DNA of 37,439 nt from a virus, in IMG/VR virus record IMGVR_UViG_3300037488_000208, positions 1 to 37,439 of that record. One strand, written 5' to 3'. The translations under genes were made by a program, and so were the position numbers. The notes under the pieces were generated by a model. That model ran no database searches. It was not told the DNA's origin and was given only the letters and a program-made list of their open reading frames with translations. This document shows, in pieces, positions 20,505-29,088 of this stretch (positions within the stretch are counted from its first letter, which is position 1; each line of letters opens with the position of its first letter).

Positions 20505-23357
20505 TTATACCACCAACGGCAATCCAAAGCGTAGTGCATTTAAGGTAGTATTTGCTATTAAATCAGGTGTTGCGTTTGAGTTTGCAGTAACAGTTAAGTT
20601 TATATTGCTACCGCTTGGATTTCTTGAATTGTTTGGGCTGGTTGAATTGCTTGGTGAACCGCTAGGCACATTAGCATTTTGTTGCGCTTGGGCATCAACA
20701 TATTGCTGACGAGCACCTGCTAGTCGCGCAATTAACGCTTCAATTTGACCGCCAAGTCCTGCAATCTCGCTACCAATTCCAGTAACAACTGCTTTAACAG
20801 GTGCTAATTTATCTTCAAATGCTTTTCTTAATTTTGTAAGTGCATCAAGCATTGTTTTTTCAGATGCGGCAATGTCTTTTACTAAATCCTCTTGTGCGTT
20901 CTTAAATGCTTCATCTCGCATTTCTGCTGCTTTAGTAATAGCGTCATTATATGCTTTTTCAGCATCTCCCAATTTTTCATTGTAAGTCTCAGACTCCTTA
21001 GCCAGTTGTTCTTCTAATTTTAATTTTGCAGCAGCAAGCGCTTTTGTTAATTCTTCATTTGCTTTAATTAACGCTTCTTGTAGTTTTATTGCTTGCTCTG
21101 CAAGTGCAGATTGATAAAGTCTGTTTTGTTCGGCAAGAGCATTTGCTAATTCTTTTTGAGTATTTTTGTATTCTTGCATAAGTGCTTTAGTGGCTAATTT
21201 GCCACCGCTATTCATTGACTTAGCAAGGTCGGTTACACCTTCGTTAGAAACATCTTCTAACTGACCAAACAAATCTTGCATTTCTTTTGCAGTTTCTGGC
21301 GAACCTTTAAGCAAAGACTCAGCCAATTTATTACCTGCATCTGGTCCCATTGCAGCAACTTGTTCAATAAATGTTTGAGAGAAACCTGCACCAGCCAACG
21401 CGGAAGCATTTTCTGCCAATTTCTTAATTGACATTAAGCGTTCCTTCATTTTTGCAACTAACGCTTCGCCAGATGAGTCTCCTGCTGCTTCTAAGTCGCT
21501 AAACATCTTGCCAACATCTGTTTGTGTTGCACTAGCAAACGCATCAGTTAAACGTGCAATTGATTTATCAACAATGCTTTGTAACTTTTCACCGTATGAT
21601 TTTTGTATTTCTGCAATCTTTTGGAAATGGTTTGCGTTAATGCTTTCAACAGCCTTGGCATTGTCTGAATTGATTTGTTTCATTTTTTCAGCAAAGTCGG
21701 ACTTAATATCTAAAACTTCGCGGTAATAATCTTTATCAATTTCTGCAAGACGCTTTGTATGGTCTTCTTCAATTTCTGCTTGCTTGTCAGCGTAATCTTT
21801 ATTTAAGTCTCGCATTGTGTCGTTAAAACGCTTTTGAGCAGCAAAGCGAGCATCAATTTCTTTTTGATGTGCTTCTGAAATACTCTCATCAAAATTTGCT
21901 TGAATTTCTGCTAACTTTTCTTGTAAGTCTTTTAAGTCTTGGACTGCTTTTTCTTGACCAGCAAAAGGCGTACCGCCACCGCCACCCTTAGGTGTTGGAG
22001 TTCCATTTCCAAAGTCAGGAAGTTCGCTATCCATAAATTTAATTTTAATTGGTTTGTTAAATTTATCTAAACCAGCAGCAAGATTTTTTGCTTTAATGGC
22101 TGCCTTATCAGCAAAATCGCTAACGCCATCAAGTCCTTTATTCAAAATATCTAAACCTGCTTTGGCATACTTACCAACACCGGGCACATGAGACAATGCT
22201 TTTAATAATGTTTCTAACGGTCTAAGAGTAAATTTTAAGATTGCTTCCCCAACTTGACCGACCATAGGAATAATTGAAGCAAATGCATTTAGTGCTGCTT
22301 TTGCCATTGCGATTACACCCTTGCGGAAAGTATCAGATTTATTCCACACAATTACAAGCACACCGATAAGCGCCACAACCGCCATAACAACAAGACCAAT
22401 TGGATTAACTGCCATAACGCCATTAAGAGCCGCTTGTTGTCCTGTAAGATACGCGGTTGCAGTTTTAGCAACGCCTTGAATAAATGCGTATGCCTTTGTA
22501 GCCGCAGTTATTACTTTTAGAGTTAATGCGTAAGATGCTAACGCAACTGTAACAGTTAAAATAATACCGCCAAAGATTTGAAACGCGGTTGAATTCTTTT
22601 TAACAAAAGCGGCTACATTGCTTAATATATCCATACCTCGCTTTAAGTAAGGTATTAGTTGCGTACCGATTGCTTGTGCAGCATTATTAAATTCTTCTTT
22701 AAGAATTTGTAATTGAACCGTAAATGTTTGCGCTGCTTTTTCTGCTTGACCGCTTAATTTTTCCTTTAATTCACCCATTGCTTTTGCAACTGCTTGGGAT
22801 TTAGGTAAAGTTGAGTCTAAAGTAATACCCATTTGTGTAAATACTTTAGCATTACCCATACTTGCTTTTGCAAGCATTGATGATGCTTCTGACAAACTTA
22901 CAGTTTTAGCACGCGCTAAATCTGCTGACATTGATAATAAAGTTTTTGACTGAGTTAAATCGCCTGTTGTTCTTATTAAAAGTTCCATACTTGCTGCGGC
23001 TTCTTCATCATCAAATCCAAGTTGAACAAAACTGCTGGCAAGCGCATCAATTTCTTCTCTTGTCTTGGCAGTATTTAATCCTTGATTTTTCAATGTTGTA
23101 TTTAATCTTGTCATAATGACTTCGGCGCCCATTGCCTCTTTTACGCCAAGCGCAGCAAAACCAGCAAACGCCGCGCCCATAGCCAACAAACCAGCAGTAG
23201 CAACACGACTTGCTTTATCAATACCGCCAATAGCGCCACCAGCCTTTAGTGACTGGTCTTCTAATTTACCTAGTTCGTCATTAACTTGCTTAAATTCTGC
23301 AATAGCCTTATCTGCAACTGCTTTAATCTCAAAAACTGCTGGTGGCAAAAATGACAT
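20505..23357 (-). CDS. Tape measure protein
   Basis: The longest gene (950 residues) follows the tail chaperones. The N-terminus has FEIKAVADKAIAEFKQVNDE and an Ala-rich helix. Hydrophobic spans are at about 260-290 and 315-345 (AVNPIGLVVMAVVALIGVL). Long charged coiled coils cover about 470-620 and 720-850 (repeated KQAEIEEDHTKRLAEIDKDY-type units), with a Gly/Pro linker near 455. At roughly 1.5 angstrom per residue it sets a tail near 140 nm. No peptidase domain was seen. It begins with a 1-base overlap at 23357. Confidence 0.95.
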   Translation of the reverse strand: MSFLPPAVFEIKAVADKAIAEFKQVNDELGKLEDQSLKAGGAIGGIDKASRVATAGLLAMGAAFAGFAALGVKEAMGAEVIMTRLNTTLKNQGLNTAKTREEIDALASSFVQLGFDDEEAAASMELLIRTTGDLTQSKTLLSMSADLARAKTVSLSEASSMLAKASMGNAKVFTQMGITLDSTLPKSQAVAKAMGELKEKLSGQAEKAAQTFTVQLQILKEEFNNAAQAIGTQLIPYLKRGMDILSNVAAFVKKNSTAFQIFGGIILTVTVALASYALTLKVITAATKAYAFIQGVAKTATAYLTGQQAALNGVMAVNPIGLVVMAVVALIGVLVIVWNKSDTFRKGVIAMAKAALNAFASIIPMVGQVGEAILKFTLRPLETLLKALSHVPGVGKYAKAGLDILNKGLDGVSDFADKAAIKAKNLAAGLDKFNKPIKIKFMDSELPDFGNGTPTPKGGGGGTPFAGQEKAVQDLKDLQEKLAEIQANFDESISEAHQKEIDARFAAQKRFNDTMRDLNKDYADKQAEIEEDHTKRLAEIDKDYYREVLDIKSDFAEKMKQINSDNAKAVESINANHFQKIAEIQKSYGEKLQSIVDKSIARLTDAFASATQTDVGKMFSDLEAAGDSSGEALVAKMKERLMSIKKLAENASALAGAGFSQTFIEQVAAMGPDAGNKLAESLLKGSPETAKEMQDLFGQLEDVSNEGVTDLAKSMNSGGKLATKALMQEYKNTQKELANALAEQNRLYQSALAEQAIKLQEALIKANEELTKALAAAKLKLEEQLAKESETYNEKLGDAEKAYNDAITKAAEMRDEAFKNAQEDLVKDIAASEKTMLDALTKLRKAFEDKLAPVKAVVTGIGSEIAGLGGQIEALIARLAGARQQYVDAQAQQNANVPSGSPSNSTSPNNSRNPSGSNINLTVTANSNATPDLIANTTLNALRFGLPLVV

Positions 23358-23821
23358 TATCTGACCACCTTGCCAATATGTTTAGCAATAATGGCAGGAG
23401 CAACTGTACGAAACTTCATAAATGCTGGCTTCATGTAAGGAAAACCAGCCATAGCAGAAGTTCCTTTCCATGAGTCAGGCGCGAACGAACCGCCTAATTC
23501 AACGGCGCGTCCATAAATAATTGTTGGACCAACAATAGCAGAATAACTTGCAAAACCTTTGCGAAACTTCTGACCGCGTATGGAACGTCGCAGATTTCCT
23601 GTTCGGTTCATAGGTGGTTGCCCAGATGTTGCCTTTTCATAAATTCGACCACCAAATGGTCCTTTTGTATAAGGACGCTTGCCAACAATTTCTTCTTTTG
23701 ATAACTGAATTAAAGTGAGCATCATTTCATCTCGCGCTCTTTGCGCGCCTTGGTCAAGTCCAGAGCCAGCCTTTTCTAACGCTTTACGGACTTGATTAAG
23801 ATTTGTAACTATCACTCTCAA
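23357..23821 (-). CDS. HK97 gp10-like tail completion protein
   Basis: The 154-residue protein matches the gp10 family: a helical N-terminus (NQVRKALEKAGSGLDQGAQR), PPMNRTGNLRRSI, ELGG near the middle and FPYMKPAFMKF near the end. These proteins act at the head-tail joint or tail terminator. Here it lies after the tail chaperone and before the tape measure rather than before the tube gene, an unusual place. It overlaps the frameshifted chaperone end by 26 bases. Confidence 0.8.
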   Translation of the reverse strand: MRVIVTNLNQVRKALEKAGSGLDQGAQRARDEMMLTLIQLSKEEIVGKRPYTKGPFGGRIYEKATSGQPPMNRTGNLRRSIRGQKFRKGFASYSAIVGPTIIYGRAVELGGSFAPDSWKGTSAMAGFPYMKPAFMKFRTVAPAIIAKHIGKVVR

Positions 23822-24346
23822 CCTGTTTCATTAATGAAGAAATTGCAAGTATCCAATCTACCAACGCGGCAGGTTGTTCATCTACTTGTTGTGGTGTCCA
23901 ACCAAAGTCCTTTGCACAAATGAAGTAAAACCATTGTTCATCTGGATATGTAAAGGCTTCATGTCGTTCACCACCTTCAAGCAGCCACCTTAAACGTTGG
24001 AGTTGTCTAAAGGGCTTTCGGCATCCTTTTCATTTTCTTCTGTTTTGTTTAATGCAGGAAATAACACTTTCTGCGCTTCTTTTGTTTCTTCAACAAGAAA
24101 GTCGTAGTCAGCCATTTCAAGTTCATCTAATGAGTCAATTTTAATTGACGGAATAATATAATCAAAAGACCAATCTTCAACAAGTATTGCAATTAGTCCA
24201 TCTGTTAATGAAAGTGCTTGCATAATACCTTCATCTGCTTTACCTGCGTTTGCATAAACTTTCTTGCGGTCTTTTACGCGCAATTCTTTTGGGTCGCGTA
24301 ATGTAACTGTTGCACCACTAGGTAGTGTGATTTTCTTTTTTGACAT
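23796..24346 (-). CDS. Tail assembly chaperone, frameshifted long form
   Basis: A -1 slip at CCCTTTA (24014-24008) fuses the upstream frame (ending 23990) to an overlapping frame ending with TAA at 23796, giving 183 residues. The added part reads RQLQRLRWLLEGGERHEAFT and later QWFYFICAKDFGWTPQQVDE, a typical second domain of tail chaperones (lambda G-T equivalent). Such a fusion binds both the tube and the tape measure. Position between tube and tape measure genes fits. The frame relation was worked out base by base. Confidence 0.85.
23990..24346 (-). CDS. Tail assembly chaperone, short form
   Basis: The 118-residue product ends at the in-frame stop. The ATG at 24346 is chosen because GGAAGGAAACAAA precedes it; the frame to 24379 has no such site. 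It starts MSKKKITLPSGATVTLRDPK and has an acidic C-terminus (NKTEENEKDAESPL). It equals lambda gpG, coating the tape measure during tail assembly and leaving before maturity. Confidence 0.85.
   Translation of the reverse strand: MSKKKITLPSGATVTLRDPKELRVKDRKKVYANAGKADEGIMQALSLTDGLIAILVEDWSFDYIIPSIKIDSLDELEMADYDFLVEETKEAQKVLFPALNKTEENEKDAESPLDNSNV
24008..24014 (-). promoter_or_regulatory. -1 programmed frameshift slippery site CCCTTTA
   Basis: Read on the minus strand the heptamer is C-CCT-TTA in the zero frame, fitting X-XXY-YYZ. After slippage it reads CCC-TTT. It lies in the only window where the -1 frame is open upstream of the zero-frame stop (33 bases before the last codon). No strong downstream hairpin was identified. 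Confidence 0.8.
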
Positions 24347-24394
24347 TTTGTTTCCTTCCAATCGGTAAGTGCCTTCCAATTTTACAACAAATAG

Positions 24395-24446
24395 GTGCTA
24401 GGGGGTGGGAACAGGGAAGGCGACTGCTCGACCAACCCCCTAGCAC
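24395..24446 (-). terminator. Strong terminator after tail tube gene
   Basis: GTGCTAGGGGGT (24395-24406) pairs perfectly with ACCCCCTAGCAC (24435-24446), 14 bases after the tube gene stop. The following minus-strand bases are T-rich (CTATTTGTTGT). Attenuation here would keep tube protein far above chaperone and tape measure levels. Confidence 0.75.
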
Positions 24447-24460
24447 ATTTATTCTGTTAC

Positions 24461-25447
24461 TTAGATATAAGTACCAGAAGCCTTTGCATTTTGTAGCACC
24501 CACTTAATCGGAGAGAAACCGCCAGATGCACCTGCATCTGTAGAGTTTGCTATTGCGTTGATATTAACTTTGATTTTAACAAAATCATCTCCACGGTCAT
24601 AAGCAGCGGCAGTATAAGCACCCTTTGTAAGTGTGCATTGAATTTGTACCGCAGCAGCAGCCGCACCATAAGCCCAGTTAAGAACAATGGCTGGTTGTGT
24701 GTTTGTTAGGTAGCGTGTTAATTCTGTATCCGCTTCCATGATGAATTCAATGTCACCTGTTACATCAAGCGCGCCAACAAAAATGCTAAATGGGTCTTGT
24801 GTTTGTGAGATGCCATAGATAGGTGTAACTGCTCGCTTTAACGCGATTGAACCAGTCATACCATTTGTGATTGGAGTTCCACCGATAGATACAGTTCCCT
24901 GCCAAACTGGTGTTGGCAAAACTGTGCTAAATGTTGGTGTAGGTGCAGTTGTTGTAGCAGATAAATTACCTGTTGATTTTGCATCGTATTCTAACATTCC
25001 ATCTGCACTAAACTTTAGTGTTACATCATGGAACTGTTGTGCAGCATATGTACGCACACCAGCAGCATAAAAATCTGTAAGTGTGTATGAAAGTGGCTGA
25101 ACATCAGTAGATGCTGCAAGGCTATTCTTTAGTGAGATTGTGTGTGTAAATGGAGCAGATGCGCCAGTTGTAGCGCAAGCACCCATAATACCTGTTAGTG
25201 CATAACCAATACCATCAGCGAATACCGCACCACCTAAATCAAATGTAGAGCGTGTTCTGCCCGGAATGTAATTGTAATTCTCAGCCATTGAACCGCGAAG
25301 TCCTTGGTCAAATAATGGGTCAATTACATCTACTGGCTTTACAGTATCTTTATTGACGAGAAGGTAATCTGTCGGTGCAACCGCAGTACCTTTTGTTGCT
25401 TCTTTTGCAATTCCTATGTAGGAACGGACGGAATTTTGGACTGCCAT
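24461..25447 (-). CDS. Major tail tube protein
   Basis: The 328-residue protein starts VQNSVRSYIGIAKEATKGTA, a pattern common to actinophage tube proteins, followed by RSTFDLGGAVFADGIGYAL and a beta-rich core (GTVSIGGTPITNGMTGSIAL). Its size, place upstream of the chaperone and strong terminator right after it all fit the major tail protein. The C-terminal segment (STDAGASGGFSPIKWVLQNA) may be exposed. Confidence 0.85.
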   Translation of the reverse strand: MAVQNSVRSYIGIAKEATKGTAVAPTDYLLVNKDTVKPVDVIDPLFDQGLRGSMAENYNYIPGRTRSTFDLGGAVFADGIGYALTGIMGACATTGASAPFTHTISLKNSLAASTDVQPLSYTLTDFYAAGVRTYAAQQFHDVTLKFSADGMLEYDAKSTGNLSATTTAPTPTFSTVLPTPVWQGTVSIGGTPITNGMTGSIALKRAVTPIYGISQTQDPFSIFVGALDVTGDIEFIMEADTELTRYLTNTQPAIVLNWAYGAAAAAVQIQCTLTKGAYTAAAYDRGDDFVKIKVNINAIANSTDAGASGGFSPIKWVLQNAKASGTYI

Positions 25448-25624
25448 TTACTCACTCTCCTGCGGTGTTGTGAAGGTTGGTTTGGTTGAAATCTTAGCAC
25501 TAACACTAATAACTTCGGGCGCATTGAAATCATCTGGCGCATCAAATTCTGCATTTGGCGCCACAACAATCCCAAGCGAAGGGAACACACGCTCGTCTGT
25601 TCCCGTGTATTTATACTTTGCCAT
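25448..25624 (-). CDS. Hypothetical 58-aa structural-region protein
   Basis: The ATG at 25624 has an excellent RBS (AAGGAGAACAT) and the frame ends just before the tube gene (TAAATG). The product starts MAKYKYTGTDERVFPSLGIV and continues VAPNAEFDAPDDF. This Y-x-Y-T-G-x-x-x-x-F-P-x-L pattern is seen in small phage proteins between head-tail genes. The role is unknown. Confidence 0.75.
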   Translation of the reverse strand: MAKYKYTGTDERVFPSLGIVVAPNAEFDAPDDFNAPEVISVSAKISTKPTFTTPQESE

Positions 25625-25633
25625 ATGTTCTCC

Positions 25634-26122
25634 TTATGCTTGTATCATCTCGGTAACATCAAACTGTAGTTCAGCGTATGTTTCCGTTGCTCCTTCAGCG
25701 ACCGTTGCTGGTTCGCCATAAGTAGCATTGATAATAGGTTCAGCACCTTGCCAAACCAATGTTCCTGTTGAGTCACCGAATCGGTGGTCTGAACGCAATC
25801 TTGTCTTAATGTTATCAATAAGTGTATCAAAGTCTGTCATTGCATCTTCTGCGTTTCTGTGCAAAGAGTGATGAAAGATTTGTAGAACTATTGAGTAATC
25901 TACACGCTTCCAACCGTTAGTAGCACCACCGATTGCCAAGCGTGTTTCATTTTCTGACTGAATAAATACCACTACTGCACAACGCGATAATTGACCTGCA
26001 ACTGAATTGACTTGAAAATTTATGCGCTTGGGGAATGAAGTGAATACTTGATTTAATGTAACTATCTGTGGTGTGCTTAAAAATGTTGCCAGCGTGGCAC
26101 GAACTCCTGTGCGCCCTGCCAT
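25634..26122 (-). CDS. Tail terminator-like protein
   Basis: The 162-residue protein sits between the head-tail connector and the tube gene, the position of the terminator. It has RINFQVNSVAGQLSRCAVVV, then a strand with RVDYSIVLQIFHHS, a helix with DAMTDFDTLIDNIKTRLRSD, and a closing strand (TYAELQFDVTEM), the order of this fold. It caps the tube. A 1-base junction joins the connector gene. Confidence 0.72.
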   Translation of the reverse strand: MAGRTGVRATLATFLSTPQIVTLNQVFTSFPKRINFQVNSVAGQLSRCAVVVFIQSENETRLAIGGATNGWKRVDYSIVLQIFHHSLHRNAEDAMTDFDTLIDNIKTRLRSDHRFGDSTGTLVWQGAEPIINATYGEPATVAEGATETYAELQFDVTEMIQA

Positions 26123-27006
26123 TATCTGACCCTGCGGTAAAGTTTAATCATTTCCAACGCAGAAGCAATATCTCCACCAAAGCGTTGTGCGCCATCAACA
26201 TTTGAAGTAGGGCTTGTAGTGACCTGCATAGTCATAGAGTTATCGCCACGCATTTTAATAAATGCAGTTGTGATAAGAATACAAGCCTGCTTAATTGTGG
26301 TTGGTAAATTACCAATGGCAACTCCTGCGGCGTGTGTAGAAACTAGCGCAGTTGTAAGCGGTACTGTGGTTGAGCCATTTGTGTAAGTAGATGCAACTGT
26401 TACATCTTCACTTGTTGCGCCATCATAGATATGCAAAATTTGACCAGCAATAATACCTGCGCCTGATTTAACAGTAAGCGTGGATTGAGTTGCAGTCGCA
26501 GTAACAATTCTTGTGTTTACATAACCAGCAACATAAGTGTATTTCATAAAGAGTTGCTGGCGTGGAAAACCACCGCCAAATGCAAGTGGTCCTTGACTTG
26601 AATATGAAGTTGATAATTGTGATAACGGAATAATTATTTGCTGGTTCTCAAACCAAGTTTGTGAACAATCTTGCAAAGTAATTAAATTAAGTGGGCTTCC
26701 GCCATATTGAAAATCTGATAACTGAATAACTGGTGCATTGTTTGGGTGTAACGCAATATAACCTTCACTTGTCATGCGTGTGCGTTGTGTTTCTGTATAT
26801 GTTTGCGCCGTTAGATTTTGATTAAAATGTTGGTCCATATAAGAAGAAGCACGCATAATAACATTTGCTAATTCTGCATCTTGCGCGCCAGAGTTACCGC
26901 CTACAACAAGATTGTCATAGTCAATAGATGTTGGTGCATTTTTGTATTCAGCAACGGTTAGATAGGCACTTTCGTCCGTAGTGTCGGGTGTAATACCTAC
27001 TGCCAT
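26122..27006 (-). CDS. Head-tail connector/adaptor protein
   Basis: The 294-residue protein begins with DTTDESAYLTVAEYKNAPTS and VIMRASSYMDQHFNQNL, the helical adaptor pattern, and ends in a helical part (TIKQACILITTAFIKMRGDN, then GDIASALEMIKLYRRV). A beta-rich insertion (ATQSTLTVKSGAGIIAGQIL) occupies about 170-225. It joins the portal ring to the tail. Confidence 0.75.
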   Translation of the reverse strand: MAVGITPDTTDESAYLTVAEYKNAPTSIDYDNLVVGGNSGAQDAELANVIMRASSYMDQHFNQNLTAQTYTETQRTRMTSEGYIALHPNNAPVIQLSDFQYGGSPLNLITLQDCSQTWFENQQIIIPLSQLSTSYSSQGPLAFGGGFPRQQLFMKYTYVAGYVNTRIVTATATQSTLTVKSGAGIIAGQILHIYDGATSEDVTVASTYTNGSTTVPLTTALVSTHAAGVAIGNLPTTIKQACILITTAFIKMRGDNSMTMQVTTSPTSNVDGAQRFGGDIASALEMIKLYRRVR

Positions 27007-27009
27007 TTG

Positions 27010-27291
27010 CTATTCTCCATCTCTTGACGGTGTGTTACTTTCGTGTCCGCAACGACCACACTTTTTGAACCAACTACCAAAACCACATTCATTGCAAGTA
27101 TAACCAAGCGACATATTGTTAGTCGTACCCATCAAACTTGCTTCAAAAAAACCTTCTGACTTTAATGCCTTTGCATCTTTTGCGTTTGAAACTTCAACCA
27201 TGCCTTTTTTGTTTTGATTATATTTACGCACACCGCGAGATGTGGTTATATCAACGCCTCTTAATCCTTTTGGACCAACCAATTTTGTCAT
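27010..27291 (-). CDS. Small head-region protein with zinc ribbon
   Basis: The ATG at 27291 has AAGGAAACAA upstream and is used instead of 27336. The 93-residue protein has a basic N-terminal half (TKLVGPKGLRGVDITTSRGV, KYNQNKKGMVEVSNAKDAKA) and a C-terminal ribbon TCNECG ... CGRCG (two CxxC pairs). It lies between capsid and connector genes. A zinc ribbon there is uncommon. The role is unknown. Confidence 0.7.
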   Translation of the reverse strand: MTKLVGPKGLRGVDITTSRGVRKYNQNKKGMVEVSNAKDAKALKSEGFFEASLMGTTNNMSLGYTCNECGFGSWFKKCGRCGHESNTPSRDGE

Positions 27292-27355
27292 TTGTTTCCT
27301 TCTTTTAGTAAATAGACACCGTGCGCCTTCCTGCACGGCATCTATTTATTGCTTA

Positions 27356-29062
27356 CTAAGCCTTGACAATTCCTGATACTGCGCCGTTCCATGCTGGAGC
27401 AGTGCAGAAGAAGTTACCACGGAAGTATGTGCTGAACTCATATGCGAACTGAGTTACTGGCCATTGAATGCCCATGTAATCCTGAACCATGAAGTTAGCC
27501 CAAACATCTGTTACCTCTGTGTCTGGAATTGGAAGTGTGTATGAAAGCACTGGTGATACACCCTGTGGAAGCCATGGGTGAACAGTTAGTGGAACCATCT
27601 TGCCAGTAATCTCGTTATTAAGAGCACCGATAACTGCACCGCCTACATAATCTCCTACTTCATTTTGTGAGAGATTGATACGGTAGTTAGCAGTTGAACC
27701 ATTTTTAATTGCATCTGATAGTTGCTTGCGGTCTGCGCCATTGAGGAAAATCTCATCTGGGTCAGCCTTAACTGCATCATATAGACCAGAGAATACTGTT
27801 TGGTATTCATTTCCTGGGTTTGATGTAGAGAAAGTTGAATTGACTGCGTTATTGAAACCACTTGATGAACCAAGAACAGTAGGCAGAATTCCGTCATAAC
27901 CTGTTGAATAAGCAGATGTGTCTGCTGATGCGCGAGATGCAGCGGCTCCTGATGTTGTAAATGCTGCATTGTTACCAGTTAAACCAGTAGCAGTAGTACC
28001 TTGAATTGTAAATGTACCAGTACCACGGAGTGTTCCCTGATACTTGAGGTTTGCTGCGCCTGTTGCAGTTCCAACATAGATGTTGTAACCAAGTGCGCCA
28101 GATACGGCAGTTGAAACTGCAATAGTGAGAACATCACCTGATGCAACTGCGGTGCTTGCTTCTGTGCCAAGAATTGACTCACCAAAACCTGAACCAGAAA
28201 TACCAGCATCAGCAGTAACATTTACATAGTAAGTGTTTGCTGCTAGTGCAGTCTGACCAGATGCTACTGGTGAAGCAAGTGTAAATGAAGGTGCTGAAAG
28301 TGCGCCAGAATATCCTGATGCAGTTCCGCGTGCCATAAGCATCATTCTTTCTTCCATCAACATTGTTGCGTAAAGTGTTGAAGTTGAAGATAGTTGGCGC
28401 AAGTCCTGATATCCCATACCTGAGAAGTTGGCATCAAATGATACTGAATCAGATAGTGAGTATGAGTTGTAAGGCAGTACTAAATCATCTGCTGCGTATG
28501 AAATCTTTGGACCACGCTCGTAGTTGATTGAACCGAAAGCAGTTGTTGTGCTTTCAGTAATTCCCGGCCATGTGTTACCAACTCCGCCTGTACCTGTACC
28601 TGTGTAACCATTGATGCGCTTTACACGGTGAGATGTACCGACACCCTTCTTGCGTGCAATTTTGTTACGCAATGGTGTTGGGCGTGGTGTAAGCAACTTA
28701 GAAGGTGCTTCGAGGTCAAATGCCGCGAAAGATGTGCTAAGTGGGCTTGTAAGTGTGATGTCTTTCTGAATGTCCTGCATTGCAAGGCGTTGTGAAGCAA
28801 GTGCGTTATTTAGCGCGCCTACTGCATCTGGTGAAAGAGACTTGTTTGTTGCTAGGGCTTCAAGAGTTGATACTGGGTCTCCAGATGCTGATGCAAATGT
28901 TGATGTACCTGACTTGATTGCCATGATTGCTGATGGGTCTGAAATAGATTGTCCAACAGACTTATTGAAAGCATCTGTGTATTCGTCCATGCGTACTGCT
29001 GCATCTTTTGGAGATACTGCATCGCCGAACAACTCAGTTGCTTTAACTGGTGCGAGAGCCAT
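27356..29062 (-). CDS. Major capsid protein with Ig-like insertion
   Basis: The 568-residue protein follows the protease gene and has AAAGGAAACAA as RBS. Residues 1-140 are N-arm-like and helical. An HK97-like core is seen in PLRNKIARKKGVGTSHRVKR, YSLSDSVSFDANFSGMGYQD and the C-terminal PDEIFLNGADRKQLSDAI and WANFMVQDYMGIQWPV. Residues about 250-370 are a beta-rich Thr/Ala/Gly domain (ANTYYVNVTADAGISGSGFG, GYNIYVGTATG) resembling an Ig/FN3 unit. It would project from the capsid surface. Confidence 0.88.
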   Translation of the reverse strand: MALAPVKATELFGDAVSPKDAAVRMDEYTDAFNKSVGQSISDPSAIMAIKSGTSTFASASGDPVSTLEALATNKSLSPDAVGALNNALASQRLAMQDIQKDITLTSPLSTSFAAFDLEAPSKLLTPRPTPLRNKIARKKGVGTSHRVKRINGYTGTGTGGVGNTWPGITESTTTAFGSINYERGPKISYAADDLVLPYNSYSLSDSVSFDANFSGMGYQDLRQLSSTSTLYATMLMEERMMLMARGTASGYSGALSAPSFTLASPVASGQTALAANTYYVNVTADAGISGSGFGESILGTEASTAVASGDVLTIAVSTAVSGALGYNIYVGTATGAANLKYQGTLRGTGTFTIQGTTATGLTGNNAAFTTSGAAASRASADTSAYSTGYDGILPTVLGSSSGFNNAVNSTFSTSNPGNEYQTVFSGLYDAVKADPDEIFLNGADRKQLSDAIKNGSTANYRINLSQNEVGDYVGGAVIGALNNEITGKMVPLTVHPWLPQGVSPVLSYTLPIPDTEVTDVWANFMVQDYMGIQWPVTQFAYEFSTYFRGNFFCTAPAWNGAVSGIVKA

Positions 29063-29088
29063 TTGTTTCCTTTCGTAAAGAGTATGAA

